Below the pieces are notes generated by a model that searched no databases, was not told the origin of the DNA, and saw nothing but the letters and a program-made list of their open reading frames with translations. Positions 10,243-19,546 of a stretch of DNA of 64,000 bases are shown here, piece by piece; within the stretch, counting starts at the first letter, position 1; each line of letters begins with the position of its first letter. Source of the stretch: DASWJZ01 sp963739005 (GTDB lineage Bacteria > Pseudomonadota > Alphaproteobacteria > Rhizobiales > Afifellaceae); assembly GCA_963739005.1 (NCBI GenBank), contig CAVTYQ010000003.1:124001-188000 (forward strand), given 5' to 3'. Position numbers and translations under genes: made by a program.

Positions 10243-11560
10243 TCACGCGTCGACGATCTTCCAGGCCTTGTAATCGGCAGCGATGACACGCACGTCCTGG
10301 CCGGGCCGCCGGTCGACGTAGCAACGACCTTCCTTCATGACCATCTTAATGTTCTCACGCGGCTCAAGGACCTTGATGTCCTCGGACGGATCGCCGTCGA
10401 CCAGAACGAGGTCGGCATATTTCCCTGCCTCCAAGGTTCCGATGTCGGCCTGAAGATGCAGCGCCTCGGCGGCGTTCTTCGTGGCCGTCATGAGCGCCTC
10501 CATCGGCGACATGCCAAGCTCCACGTAGAGCGCGAGCTCCCCGCCATTGCTGCCCATGTCTGGTTCAAATCCCATGTCGGTGCCCATGGCCATCTTCACG
10601 CCCGCCTTGTGCATGACCTGGAAGGTCTCGAAGCAGAAGGGCTGGATCTTCTTCATCTTCTCCAGCGTGAAGGACGGCGTTCCAGTCTCCCGCCTGAGTG
10701 CGATTGCATAATCGGTGCGATGCGACAACGTCGGCGTCACCGGCGTTCCTGAGGCGATGATGCGCTCGATCGAGTCCTCGTCGTGGAAGACCATATGCTC
10801 GATCGTGTCGGCCCCGGCCGCGATCGCCATGCGGTGGGCGTCCGGCGTGAAGCAGTGGATGGAGCAGAACTTGTGCTGCGCGTGCGCCTCGTCGCAGATG
10901 GCATTGAGCTCTTCCTGCGTATGATTGCGCACGTCCGGCGATTCCTTGTCGGTTCCCCCGCCGCCGGAGGCGCAGGTCTTCAGCCAGTCGGCGCCCTTGA
11001 GCAGGTTCTTGCGACAAGCTTGCGCATCTCGTCCGGCCCATCGGCGGTCGACTCCGGATTGCGTATCGCCGCGCGCGGGTTGATGAGGTCGAGGTGCGAG
11101 CCGGTCCCCACCGTGAAGGCGCCGCAGACGATCCGCGGTCCGGCAAGGATGCCGGCCTCGATCGACTCACGGACAGCCGAACTTGAAGCGGTCATCAGCC
11201 CGCGTGCCGATATGTACCCGAGGTCCCGGAGCGTGGTGAAGCCACGTTCCAGACAGAGCTGTGCGTGGAAGAGCATGGACATCTGCTGGAGCTCGGACGT
11301 ACCTCCCACTGCGCCACGCGGTAGTTCTTGAACGTCAGATTGTTGAACATGCAGAGATGGATGTGCAGGTCCATCATGCCCGGAATGGCGGTGAGCGACG
11401 GCTCGTCGACAACGGTTGCTCCGGGCGGAACCGCTATATCGCCTACTCGGCCCACGGCCTTGATGCGCTGCGCCTCGATCAGAATGGCCGCATCTTCAGG
11501 ACAGGCCCCCCGTTCCCGTCGATCAGTTCTGCCAACCTTCAGCACGGTAGCGGATGCCAT
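10243..11560 (-). pseudogene. Metal-dependent amidohydrolase, several frameshifts
   Basis: An imidazolonepropionase/prolidase-like amidohydrolase of about 435 residues once joined. The N-terminal part from ATG 11560 ends in IPGMMDLHIHL, the HxH metal ligands. A middle segment has LERGFTTLRDLGY and GPRIVCGAF. The C-terminal segment has CSIHCFTPDAHRMAIAAGADTIEHM, the metal Asp in MGTDMGFE, and the closing GTLEAGKYADLVLVDGDP. These lie in different frames, with shifts near 11500 (a compensated pair), 11300 and 11010. All family motifs survive. It is probably first in a three-gene transcript with the CobW-type GTPase and the SDR. The substrate is unknown. Confidence 0.8.
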
Positions 11561-12051
11561 TCTCTGCTCTTTCTCTTGCCTTGAGACGAATTGGAGCGGT
11601 TCCCGCGATCAGCCGGCCCTAGCGACGAAGCTCGCAGCAGATCGGTTTATCTCACGAACCTGTGTTTCAGTAAATTGCGTTTACGCACTCCGAGGCGGTC
11701 GGTCAACATGTCGGCGTGAAAATGGAATCGACTATGATATGCAAGAGTTTTATTTAGGAGCCAAGGTCCAAACGGACTATGGATGACTATTTATGATAAC
11801 TACTTGGATTGATCAAAAGACACACAACAACAATTGGATTTTATACGGCGTAATATTCCAATGTTGAAATCAAGTTACTTTGTCGCCCACTAAATTTTTC
11901 GATAACTGCTCCGCTCTGGCCGTTTTAGGTGAGGCCGTGCGGGTTGATACAGGTAACCGATCACATCGATATCGCGGTGAGCGCGTCGGCCCGTGGAGCG
12001 CTCTGTGCAACACCATCTGGCGGAATAGCCATAATGCAATATGATGCGTGC
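11561..12051. other. Divergent intergenic region with AT-rich core
   Basis: This 491-bp stretch separates the amidohydrolase (minus) from the LysR gene (plus). I see no gene in it. From about 11700 to 11930 it is clearly AT-rich compared with the flanking genes. It is the obvious site for promoters of both sides and holds the inverted repeats at 11670–11687. Confidence 0.6.
11670..11687. promoter_or_regulatory. Overlapping inverted repeats, candidate LysR operator
   Basis: Two perfect inverted repeats overlap: GTAAA-TTGCG-TTTAC at 11670–11684 and TGCGT-TT-ACGCA at 11676–11687. They lie about 110 bp upstream of the amidohydrolase start, in the region divergent from a LysR gene, and fit the usual size of a LysR-type site. 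No binding evidence exists. Confidence 0.35.
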
Positions 12052-12968
12052 ATGAACATCCGATATCTGAGGACCTTTATCGCCGTCGCCGAACAGGGCA
12101 ATTTCGCCCGTGCCGCGAACTCCGTCTGCCTAACCGAATCGGCGGTTAGCGTGCAGATGCGGACGATCGAGAACCAGTTTGGCGTTGAGCTCTTCGACCG
12201 CTCCAAACGACCCGCGGTTCTCAACGCCAACGGCGAGGCGCTACTCTCGCGGTACGAGAACTGGTCGCGATGTTCGATTTCTGACCCAGTACGAATGGGG
12301 ACGCTGGAGCTGCCGGGCGTCATCCAGCTCGGCGCGGTGCGCTCGACCCTTTCCGGTCTCATCCCTCGAACCGTCACCGCCCTGCACAATGAGTTCTCCG
12401 GCGTCCGCCTTACGGTCTCAGGCGGCCTCCCGGCGGAGCTTATCGCGCGTGTGGAAAGCGGAGAGCTCACGGGGCACTCGTCAGCGAGCCGCAATACCTG
12501 CCGCCGCAGCTCGTGTGGCTGCCGCTCATGGAAGAGCCGATGATCGTCATCGCGCCGATCGGCACCGGCGGGGCGGATTATGCCGAACTGAAACGTAGCC
12601 CGATGTCGGCCTTAACAGAGGCATCTGGGGCGGCCGCCTGATAGAGGAATATCTGCATGCGCGCGGCATCATTCTGCGGCCTATCCTGGAGTTCGACAGC
12701 CTTGAGCCCGTGATCCTCACGGTGCAACAGGGGCTCGGCGTTTCGATCGTGCATCAGGGCTGCATTGACCATCCACTTCGCCAGATGCTGCGCCGCATTC
12801 CATTCGATGCGCACGAGCTGACGCGGCGTCTCGGGTTGCTCTATCGCCCGACAGGGCAACGCATCGTGGTCATGAAAGCTCTGGCTGCGAAGTCTGGAAT
12901 GCATGGCGTCCGAGCCGCGCGACATCTGGCTGCCACTGACATCCTACGCCGCCCGCGCTGCGGAATAA
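12052..12968 (+). pseudogene. LysR-family transcriptional regulator, several frameshifts
   Basis: ATG 12052 opens the LysR winged helix-turn-helix: MNIRYLRTFIAVAEQGNFARAA, then SAVSVQMRTIE and VELFDRS. After LLSRYE the frame is lost for a short stretch. It resumes with GVIQLGAVRSTLSGLIPRTV and changes again near 12480 to SEPQYLPPQLVWLPLMEEPM. It changes once more near 12620 to EEYLHARGIILRPILEF and continues LTVQQGLGVSIVH. A final frame ends at TAA 12968 with a SYAARAAE tail. The motif order is that of a normal LysR effector domain of about 300 residues. It is divergent from the amidohydrolase operon and is its likely regulator if functional. Confidence 0.78.
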
Positions 12969-13059
12969 CCGCCGCACCCGCGTTGTCACGTCTACCAGCC
13001 GTCAATTCCGCCAACGTTCTCCGGCCTCATGCATGAGGCCGGAGATGCTGCGGGCATGA

Positions 13060-15019
13060 TCACTGCGAGACGGCGATCCTCTGCTTCATGGCCTCTTCCA
13101 TCAGGTCGTTGCGGACCGCGGTGTTCCAATCCGGAATCTGCGGCAGCCGCCCCGCCGCGTGAAGCGCCGCGGCTTGATCCTGTAGATAGGACAGGATCGT
13201 GTCGGTTATCTTCGGGTCCAGCTCGTCGGTCATCTGCCGGAGCGTCGTAAGCATCCCCTCCTTCGGATAGTCCTGGCCGATCGAGGTGTAGAACGTCTCA
13301 AGGATGCCCGCCACCGCGTCGGGCTCGGTGCGCACCATGTCCTGGCCCCATAGGAGCCCGCGCAGGACATCGACGACCTGCTGCTCATTGCGGTTGATCG
13401 CCTCTTTGCTGGCGTAGATCAGGACCGGCTGCAGGTCCGCATCCTTGAGACTTGCAAGATCCCGGGCGTGTCCCTCGTTCACATACTTCGAGGCGTCGAA
13501 CTCGACCTGCAAAATCGCATCGACATCCCCGGCCTCAAGCGCCGCCAGCTGATCCGCCGTCTTCATCTTCACGACCGTGATGTCTTTCGCTGAGAGTCCG
13601 TGCTGCGGAAGGAACTTGAATATGAAAGACTGCTCAAGCGACGTGCCGACATCGACCGCCACGCGCTTCCCGGCAAGATCCCCGACCGTCTTGATGGACG
13701 AGTCCGGCGCCACCTGCAGCCATTGGAACGGCGCCGCGTAGCTGACCAGTCCGACGAGCGCCACCCGACTGGATGCCATCGCAACAAGTGCCGGCTGCGC
13801 GCCGGCCTCGCCGAAGTCGACGCTGCCGTGGACGATGGCCTGGATTCCTTCCGCGCCTGTTGCAAATCGGCGCGGCGTGACCGTGACGCCCGCCAGCTTG
13901 AAGCCGTCGCCGGCAAGCGCCGCCAGAAGCGGCGTATGCGCCCCGACGGTCCCGTGCGCCATCCTCATCTCGTCCCAACCGGCCTTGGATAGTGCCGTCT
14001 TCAGCATGTCCAGCCGAAGGAACTTGTCCATGTCGGGCAGCGCCTTGATCTTAGCCGCTTTGAGCTCGGCGGCCGCGTCGGTGTTCAGGGTCGCCATCAC
14101 GTCCGGCGTGAACGACGGTTGCAGCACCAGGCGATCGAGCATGGTGTGAACCGTGTCCGCCGTGAGGTCGAGATCGAACTCCTGCTGTATCTCTCCGCGC
14201 ATGACGTCGGCGAATTTCGCCGGGTCGTCCTGCGCTTCCCGCATCGCGCGCAGGAAACACTCGAGGAATGCCGCCGATTCCGTCGGATGCGCATCGACGT
14301 AGTCGCGCCGGCCGACAAGAACCAAAGGCTTGATGTCGTAAGCACTGAGATCAAAGAGCACCCGAAATCTTGCCGTCCTGCACGCCCTGTCCCGCCTGCG
14401 GGTCATAGACCAAGGCGGCGTCCACGGTCCCATCGCTGATCACGTCAACGGCTTTGTCGGCCGGAATATCCACGATATCGTAGTCGCCGCTCTGCAAACC
14501 AATCGCCGGCAGAACGGTGCTCGTCATAACGATCTCGGAAGCCGTGTTGCTCTCAATGGCGATGCGCTTGCCACGCAGGTCCTGAGCCGTCTTGATCGGC
14601 GAGTCGGGCCGCACGGCGACCATGGTGCCGCCACCCGCGAGGCCTCCGACCGCCAACGTATAGAGCTGGCCATCCGCCATTCCGCGTACCGCCGGCGCAA
14701 CGCCCGTCGTCGCGAACTCAAGGTTTCCCGCAACGAGCTCGCTGGTCGCCTTTCCGCCCGTCGGGTAGCGAAGCTCGGTGACGTCTAACCCACAGCTCTC
14801 AAAGGATTTGGTGATGGCGGCATAGAGGCCGGGAGCATGGGCGAGCAGCTTGCCGTTGCCCAGCCTGATAGCCTCCTCGGCCAGGGCGGAACCGCCGATC
14901 GCGATGACGGCCGTCGCGAGAAACGCAGCCATGACCGAAGCGGCAAACGCCGACCGCACCGGAGACGGGCTTGCCCGGCGACGTTCGCGCAGGCGCAGCG
15001 ACGAAAGAAAGTGCGTCAT
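13060..15019 (-). pseudogene. ABC transporter substrate-binding protein with two tandem SsuA/NMT1-like domains, one frameshift
   Basis: ATG 15019 has GGGAGG just upstream and starts a protein with a long signal segment (hydrophobic FAASVMAAFLATAVIAIGG, cleavage near ALAEE). Domain 1 covers about residues 48–330 (GNGKLLAHAPGLYAAI, SPIKTAQDLRGKRIAIES, DAALVYDPQAG). One extra base in a run of three A at 14365–14367 breaks the frame; after it the sequence continues RVLFDLSAYDIKPLVLV. Domain 2 begins near residue 346 (MRMAHGTVGAHTPLLAAL, FGEAGAQPALVAMASS, SSIKTVGDLAGKRVAVDV) and ends at 13060, giving about 650 residues, twice the usual size. Domain 2 has no signal peptide of its own. It lies 361 bp downstream of the ABC ATPase on the same strand. 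The ligand is unknown; relatives bind sulfonates, nitrate or nitriles. Confidence 0.85.
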
Positions 15020-15380
15020 CAGGACCTCCCTTTTGAAAGCATTTCGTCGAAGCTCAAATCGAGCTTCGCCCGATCTCGAGCCGGATCGTCTCTTGTTGGC
15101 TGGAATAGCAGCGCGCCCTCGGTAGCCGGTCAAACGAATAGATGAATACAAAAATATCAAAGACTCGCTCATCGACGCGCAGATGCAATTGGGGCAGGGA
15201 TAAATCGGGATCGCCGCGCGCGCTCAACAGAAGGATTCAGAGCGATGATTTGCGCAGGCTCGCACGGCTCTTGCGTAGCGCTCGCTCTCTTCAGCGAACA
15301 CTGAATTGCGACCAGACAATGCAAAGTTCGCAGCGCGGCGTTCGACCGCCGCCGCGACGTCCTAAGGCGTCCAGGGTCGT
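15020..15380. other. Intergenic gap between ABC ATPase and two-domain binding-protein gene
   Basis: A 361-bp gap inside an otherwise tightly packed minus-strand run. I see no coding sequence. It carries the ribosome-binding site of the binding-protein gene at its left edge and could hold a separate promoter for it. Confidence 0.5.
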
Positions 15381-16166
15381 CTAGTTCGCGAATGCCTTGA
15401 CGCTTTGCTCGGCGATGGCGTCCATGCAGATTCGTTTTGTCTCCATGAACTCGACCGAGGTCAGCGCCGACCGCGACCGCGGGCGCGTCAGCGGGACCGT
15501 CACCTCCTGAATGATCCGCCCGGGCTTCACCCCCATCACCAGAATGCGATCCGCGACAAGGATCGCCTCGTCGATGTCGTGGGTGATGAAGAGCATGCTC
15601 ATGTTCTGCTCTTCCCAAAGGGTGAGGAGCCATTCCTGCATCATCAGCCTAGTCTGCGCGTCGAGGGCCGCGAACGGCTCGTCCATCAGCAGTACGCGCG
15701 GATTGTTGATCAGAACGCGCGCGATCGCCACGCGTTGCTTCATGCCGCCGGAAAGCTGATCCGGATGATGGCGCCCGAACCCTTCGAGCCCGACCCGCTT
15801 CACAAATTCGCGCGCCGTGTCGCGGCGCTCCTTCGCACCGACGCCGGCCATCTTCAGGGCGAAGGCCACGTTGTCCTCCACCGTCAGCCAGTGGAAGAGA
15901 AAGTGCTCCTGGAAGACGACGCCGCGATCCGGTCCCGGGCTCTGGATATCCACGCCGTCGATGCGGGCGTGGCCGCTTGTCGGGCGAATGAACCCGGCGA
16001 TGACGTTCAAGACGGTGCTCTTTCCGCAGCCGCTCGGCCCAAGCAGCGCAACCGTCTCACGCCGGCACAGCTTGAACGAGACGTCTTTTAGCGCCTCGGT
16101 ACGGCTCCCGCGGCGGCGATCCTCGAAGACCTGGCTGACACCTTCCAGACAAATCTCTGCCGACAT
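15381..16166 (-). CDS. ABC transporter ATP-binding protein (SsuB/TauB type)
   Basis: A 261-residue ATPase. Walker A GPSGCGKST at 43–51, Q-loop in VVFQEH, signature LSGGMKQR, Walker B VLLMDEP followed by FAALDAQTR, and H-loop ITHDIDEA are all present. The C-terminal part is typical of nitrate/sulfonate/taurine importers. ATG 16166 is 8 bp after the permease stop. It is the only ATPase in a region with two permeases and three binding proteins, so it may serve more than one of them. Confidence 0.93.
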   Translation of the reverse strand: MSAEICLEGVSQVFEDRRRGSRTEALKDVSFKLCRRETVALLGPSGCGKSTVLNVIAGFIRPTSGHARIDGVDIQSPGPDRGVVFQEHFLFHWLTVEDNVAFALKMAGVGAKERRDTAREFVKRVGLEGFGRHHPDQLSGGMKQRVAIARVLINNPRVLLMDEPFAALDAQTRLMMQEWLLTLWEEQNMSMLFITHDIDEAILVADRILVMGVKPGRIIQEVTVPLTRPRSRSALTSVEFMETKRICMDAIAEQSVKAFAN

Positions 16167-16174
16167 CACATCAC

Positions 16175-16999
16175 CTAGACGACCTTGTAGTGCGCAAGCA
16201 TCCTGCGCGACACGACACGAATGAGTTGATCGAAGCAGAATCCGAGCGCGCTGAGCATGACGAACGCCACGAACATCCGCTCGGTCGCCGCGTAGATCTG
16301 CGCGTCCCAGATCATGAAGCCGAGGCCCGAATGCGCAGCAAGCATCTCGGCCGCGACAATCGTCATGAAGGCATTGCTCAGCGCGATCTGCATACCGGTC
16401 ACGAGATAGGGGATGATCTCCGGTACGGCGACATGCCAAAGCACCTGCCGGCTGCTCGCGCCGAGGCAGCGGGCCGCGCGCACCGAGCCTTCGCGAACCG
16501 ACGCAGCGCCGGCGGCGGTGTTCACGATGACGATGAACACCGACACCCAGGCGATCAGCACGATCTTCGACATCTCGCCCACGCCGAACCAGATGATGAA
16601 GAGCGTCACCAGGGTCACGGGCGGAACGAAGCGCAGATATTCGATCACCCCATAGAACACGCGATAGACGATCGGGATGCGCCCAAGCGCGGTGCCGATG
16701 ATCGCCCCGACGAAGCAGCCCAGCGCCCAGCCGGCCAGGATGCGCATGAGGCTCACCATCGTATTCTGAACGAGTTCGCCCGTGGCCAATGTTGCGAACA
16801 GCGTCCGCAAGGTCAGAAGCGGCGATGGCAGGAAGATCGGGGGAAAGAGCAGCGAGAACAGGCTCCAGGCGGTGATGCCGAGCGCGATCGAGGTGGCGTA
16901 GATCGTCCAGCGACGAACGCTCGGCGCGGCCAGCAGCGACGACCCGGCAGCGCGCGAGCGCTTGGAAGAAGCTACTGCCGTCGTGGCTTCCAGGGTCAT
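16175..16999 (-). CDS. ABC transporter permease (SsuC/TauC type)
   Basis: A 274-residue inner-membrane protein with about six membrane segments, the first at roughly 32–52. The EAA loop contacting the ATPase reads RAARCLGASSRQVLWHVAVPEIIPYL. It sits 10 bp after the first amidohydrolase gene and 8 bp before the ATPase. It is a paralogue of the permease at 22088–22843 (shared GWALG, FIIWFGVGE and MLAAHSGLGF motifs). Confidence 0.93.
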   Translation of the reverse strand: MTLEATTAVASSKRSRAAGSSLLAAPSVRRWTIYATSIALGITAWSLFSLLFPPIFLPSPLLTLRTLFATLATGELVQNTMVSLMRILAGWALGCFVGAIIGTALGRIPIVYRVFYGVIEYLRFVPPVTLVTLFIIWFGVGEMSKIVLIAWVSVFIVIVNTAAGAASVREGSVRAARCLGASSRQVLWHVAVPEIIPYLVTGMQIALSNAFMTIVAAEMLAAHSGLGFMIWDAQIYAATERMFVAFVMLSALGFCFDQLIRVVSRRMLAHYKVV

Positions 17000-17009
17000 C
17001 GATTCTTCC

Positions 17010-18431
17010 TCAGACGACCGGCCAAAGCGATGGAACCGTGATTCCCGCCCGCTCCACCAGTCGCGACGCGTTGAAGCGGACGCGGTCGAAGATTTCGTCC
17101 TCGTCGAGCGTCGTGACCCGTCGATTGTCGTAGACGAAGCGCCCGTCGATCAGCACGCTCTCGCAGCTCGATCCGTCGGCCGAGTAGACGAGGTTCCGCA
17201 CCTCGTTGTGGACAGGAGCCCAGTCCGGCCGGCGCATGTCGTAGATCGCGATGTCGGCCTTCTTGCCGGGCTCAAGCGATCCGAGCTCGTGCTCAAGGCC
17301 GAGGGCGCGTGCGCCGTTGATGGTCGCCGCCTCGAGCATCTCCTCCGCCGTTCCGGCGCTCGGGTCGTAGCGCACGTCCTTGGCGACGAGCGCAGAGAGC
17401 GCCATCAGGCGCAGCATGTCGCCCGAGCAATCGAAGCCGTCGGTGCCGAGGACCACGTTGACCCCGGCATGATGCATCTCCGGGAAGCGGCCGAAATGCG
17501 CGAGGCCGTAGTTCACTTTCATCGCCGTCGACGGGCAATGCACGACATTGGTGCCGGTCTCCGCCAGGAGCTCAACCTCGGACTGGTCCACCTGCAGCAT
17601 GTGCACCAGCACGACATTGCGATCGAGCACGCCGATGTTGCCAAGGTGGCGCGTCGGCCTGCACCCATATCGATCCCATGCCTCGTGGAGGTTCTCCACC
17701 ATGGCGGCGTGGTGCATGTGGAGCACCGTACCGTAGCGGTCGGCCAGCGCCTTGGCGCCCTTGATCAGCTCGTCGCTGCATCGGCCGTTGCCGACGATCA
17801 CCGAGCAGGGCCGTACCAGCCCGATGCCGGCCTCGTACTCGCGCAGGAGGCGCTCCGTCTCCGCCAGACAATGCTCGGTGCTGTCGACCAGCATGTCGTG
17901 ACCGTGCGCCACGAGATCGAATGAGCGCCGGCCAACGAAGCCGCGCATCCCGATCGCCGCGACGCCTTCGAGCACCTCGTCGACGGCGTAGGAGCCGGCC
18001 TCTAGAAAGGTGGTGACGCCGCAGCGCAGGCCTTCGATCAGCACAAGGAGCCCGCCCAGGATTTCGTCCTCGGGCGTGACCGTCGCCGCGACGTTGCGGT
18101 GCACATAGTCCGACCACGCAACGCCTCCCAGATGCTCGGGGGGCAGGTTCTTGTGGAGGATATGGTAGAAATGCAGGTGGGAATTGATAAGACCCGGCAC
18201 GACGCATTTCCTGTTCGCCTCGTAGAGGCGGCGCGGCCGGTAACGCTTCCGCATGGCTTCGGCCTTGCCGACTTCGACGATGCGCGAGCCGTCGATCGCG
18301 ATCGCACCGTCGCGGATAACGCGCCGGTCGCGATCCATCGTGATGACCGTGCCGCCTGCGATGAGCACGTCCACTTCCGCCGCCGCCGCGCGGTCTTCCG
18401 CGTTCATATGGCGCTCGTCTTCGACGATCAT
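17010..18431 (-). CDS. Amidohydrolase / chlorohydrolase-family deaminase-like protein (copy 1)
   Basis: A 473-residue member of the TrzA/AtzA–SAH-deaminase-like branch of amidohydrolases, which hydrolyse C–N or C–Cl bonds on purines, triazines and related rings. Metal ligands His85 and His87 are in NSHLHFYH. A further His is in LHMHHA, and the metal Asp is in VVLGTDGFDC. The C-terminus GSLEPGKKADIAIYDM closes the composite barrel and beta-sandwich fold. ATG 18431 is used; ATG 18407 is possible. It is a paralogue of 19547–20923 along the whole length. It lies between a sulfonate-type binding protein and a permease, so its substrate is probably what the transporter imports. The exact compound cannot be read from sequence. 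Confidence 0.88.
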   Translation of the reverse strand: MIVEDERHMNAEDRAAAAEVDVLIAGGTVITMDRDRRVIRDGAIAIDGSRIVEVGKAEAMRKRYRPRRLYEANRKCVVPGLINSHLHFYHILHKNLPPEHLGGVAWSDYVHRNVAATVTPEDEILGGLLVLIEGLRCGVTTFLEAGSYAVDEVLEGVAAIGMRGFVGRRSFDLVAHGHDMLVDSTEHCLAETERLLREYEAGIGLVRPCSVIVGNGRCSDELIKGAKALADRYGTVLHMHHAAMVENLHEAWDRYGCRPTRHLGNIGVLDRNVVLVHMLQVDQSEVELLAETGTNVVHCPSTAMKVNYGLAHFGRFPEMHHAGVNVVLGTDGFDCSGDMLRLMALSALVAKDVRYDPSAGTAEEMLEAATINGARALGLEHELGSLEPGKKADIAIYDMRRPDWAPVHNEVRNLVYSADGSSCESVLIDGRFVYDNRRVTTLDEDEIFDRVRFNASRLVERAGITVPSLWPVV

Positions 18432-18500
18432 GACCGGCCCTTGTTCAAGCGTTCGGCCGGCGCGAAATGGACCGCGCCCGCCGAACAGTCGCTGACGTCG

Positions 18501-19475
18501 CTACTTGGTGAGGTCGGCAACCCGATCCGGCGCCACGTCGCGCAGGAAACTCGGATCAACGAGCGCTTTCCAGTCGGGCGCCTTCTCGATACGGTTGTTA
18601 TCAATCAGATAGGTCGAAACGTTGTTCAGCGTATCGACCACCTTGTCGTCCAACCAGACACCGATGTCGTAGTCGTCGAATGACGCGCGCGCCTCCTCTT
18701 CGGAGGTCCGTAGGTGCTTCATATAGAGCTGGATCGCCTCTTCCTTGTTGGCCTTGATCTGCTCCGTCGACTCGATCAGCGACTTCAAATAGAGCTTCAC
18801 GGCCTCCGGGTTCTTCTCCGCGAATTCGCGGCCGATGGTCATGATCATGTTGGCTTCATAGGTGGCAACGCTGCTCGCCCCGATGACGTGGTACTTGCCG
18901 GGCTCAAGCGACTGCAGCTTCCGCGGCCAGGGCTCCCAGGACCACATCGCATCCGCGCCACCATTGACGGCCGTCGGAACCTCTTCCGCCGGCGGCAGAT
19001 TGACGAACTCGAAGTCGTTGACCGTCATCCCATGCGCTTCAAGGAGACGGATCAGGGCGTATTCGGCGCCAGTACCGCCCATCCAGGTCACCTTCTTGCC
19101 CTTCAGCTCCTCGATCGAGTTCACCGACATCGGTGCAACCATCTTGAAGACCTCGTGGCTGCGCGCGAGGTTGGCAACGATGATCGCGTCGATACCCTTG
19201 GCGATGTTGGTGACGATCGGCGGCTCAGTCATCGAAGCCACGTCGTTCGAGCCGGCGCCAATGCCCTGCAGACCGATATAGGCGGCATTGACCGGCGTAT
19301 CGGTGTATTTCAGTCCGTTCTTTTCGAAAATTCCGTGTTCCTCGGCCCACCAATGGATCAACCCGACAAGCGTCGGGTCGCTTGAGAACCGGATCATGTT
19401 CTCCGCCGCCGCCGACTGGCAAAGAAGCAGGACGAGGCCTGCGACTGCGCCAATTCCCTGAACCCATCGTTTCAT
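18501..19475 (-). CDS. ABC transporter substrate-binding protein (taurine/nitrate type, copy 1)
   Basis: A 324-residue periplasmic protein with a signal peptide (about 1–24, cleavage after QSAAA). The SsuA/NMT1 fold is visible as HWWAEEHGIFEKNGL, then GLQGIGAGSNDVA and the domain-crossing SIEELKGKKVTWMGGTG. WSWEPWP is a notable tryptophan-rich pocket segment, also present as WFWEPWP in its paralogue at 24272–25252. GGGAGAG precedes ATG 19475. Gaps to the two neighbouring amidohydrolases are about 70 bp on each side. Confidence 0.92.
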   Translation of the reverse strand: MKRWVQGIGAVAGLVLLLCQSAAAENMIRFSSDPTLVGLIHWWAEEHGIFEKNGLKYTDTPVNAAYIGLQGIGAGSNDVASMTEPPIVTNIAKGIDAIIVANLARSHEVFKMVAPMSVNSIEELKGKKVTWMGGTGAEYALIRLLEAHGMTVNDFEFVNLPPAEEVPTAVNGGADAMWSWEPWPRKLQSLEPGKYHVIGASSVATYEANMIMTIGREFAEKNPEAVKLYLKSLIESTEQIKANKEEAIQLYMKHLRTSEEEARASFDDYDIGVWLDDKVVDTLNNVSTYLIDNNRIEKAPDWKALVDPSFLRDVAPDRVADLTK

Positions 19476-19546
19476 TGCATCTCTCCCTTTTTGCTATTTG
19501 TCTGAGTTTGACGATCGCCCTACCAACACGCCGGCACCACCGGCTT

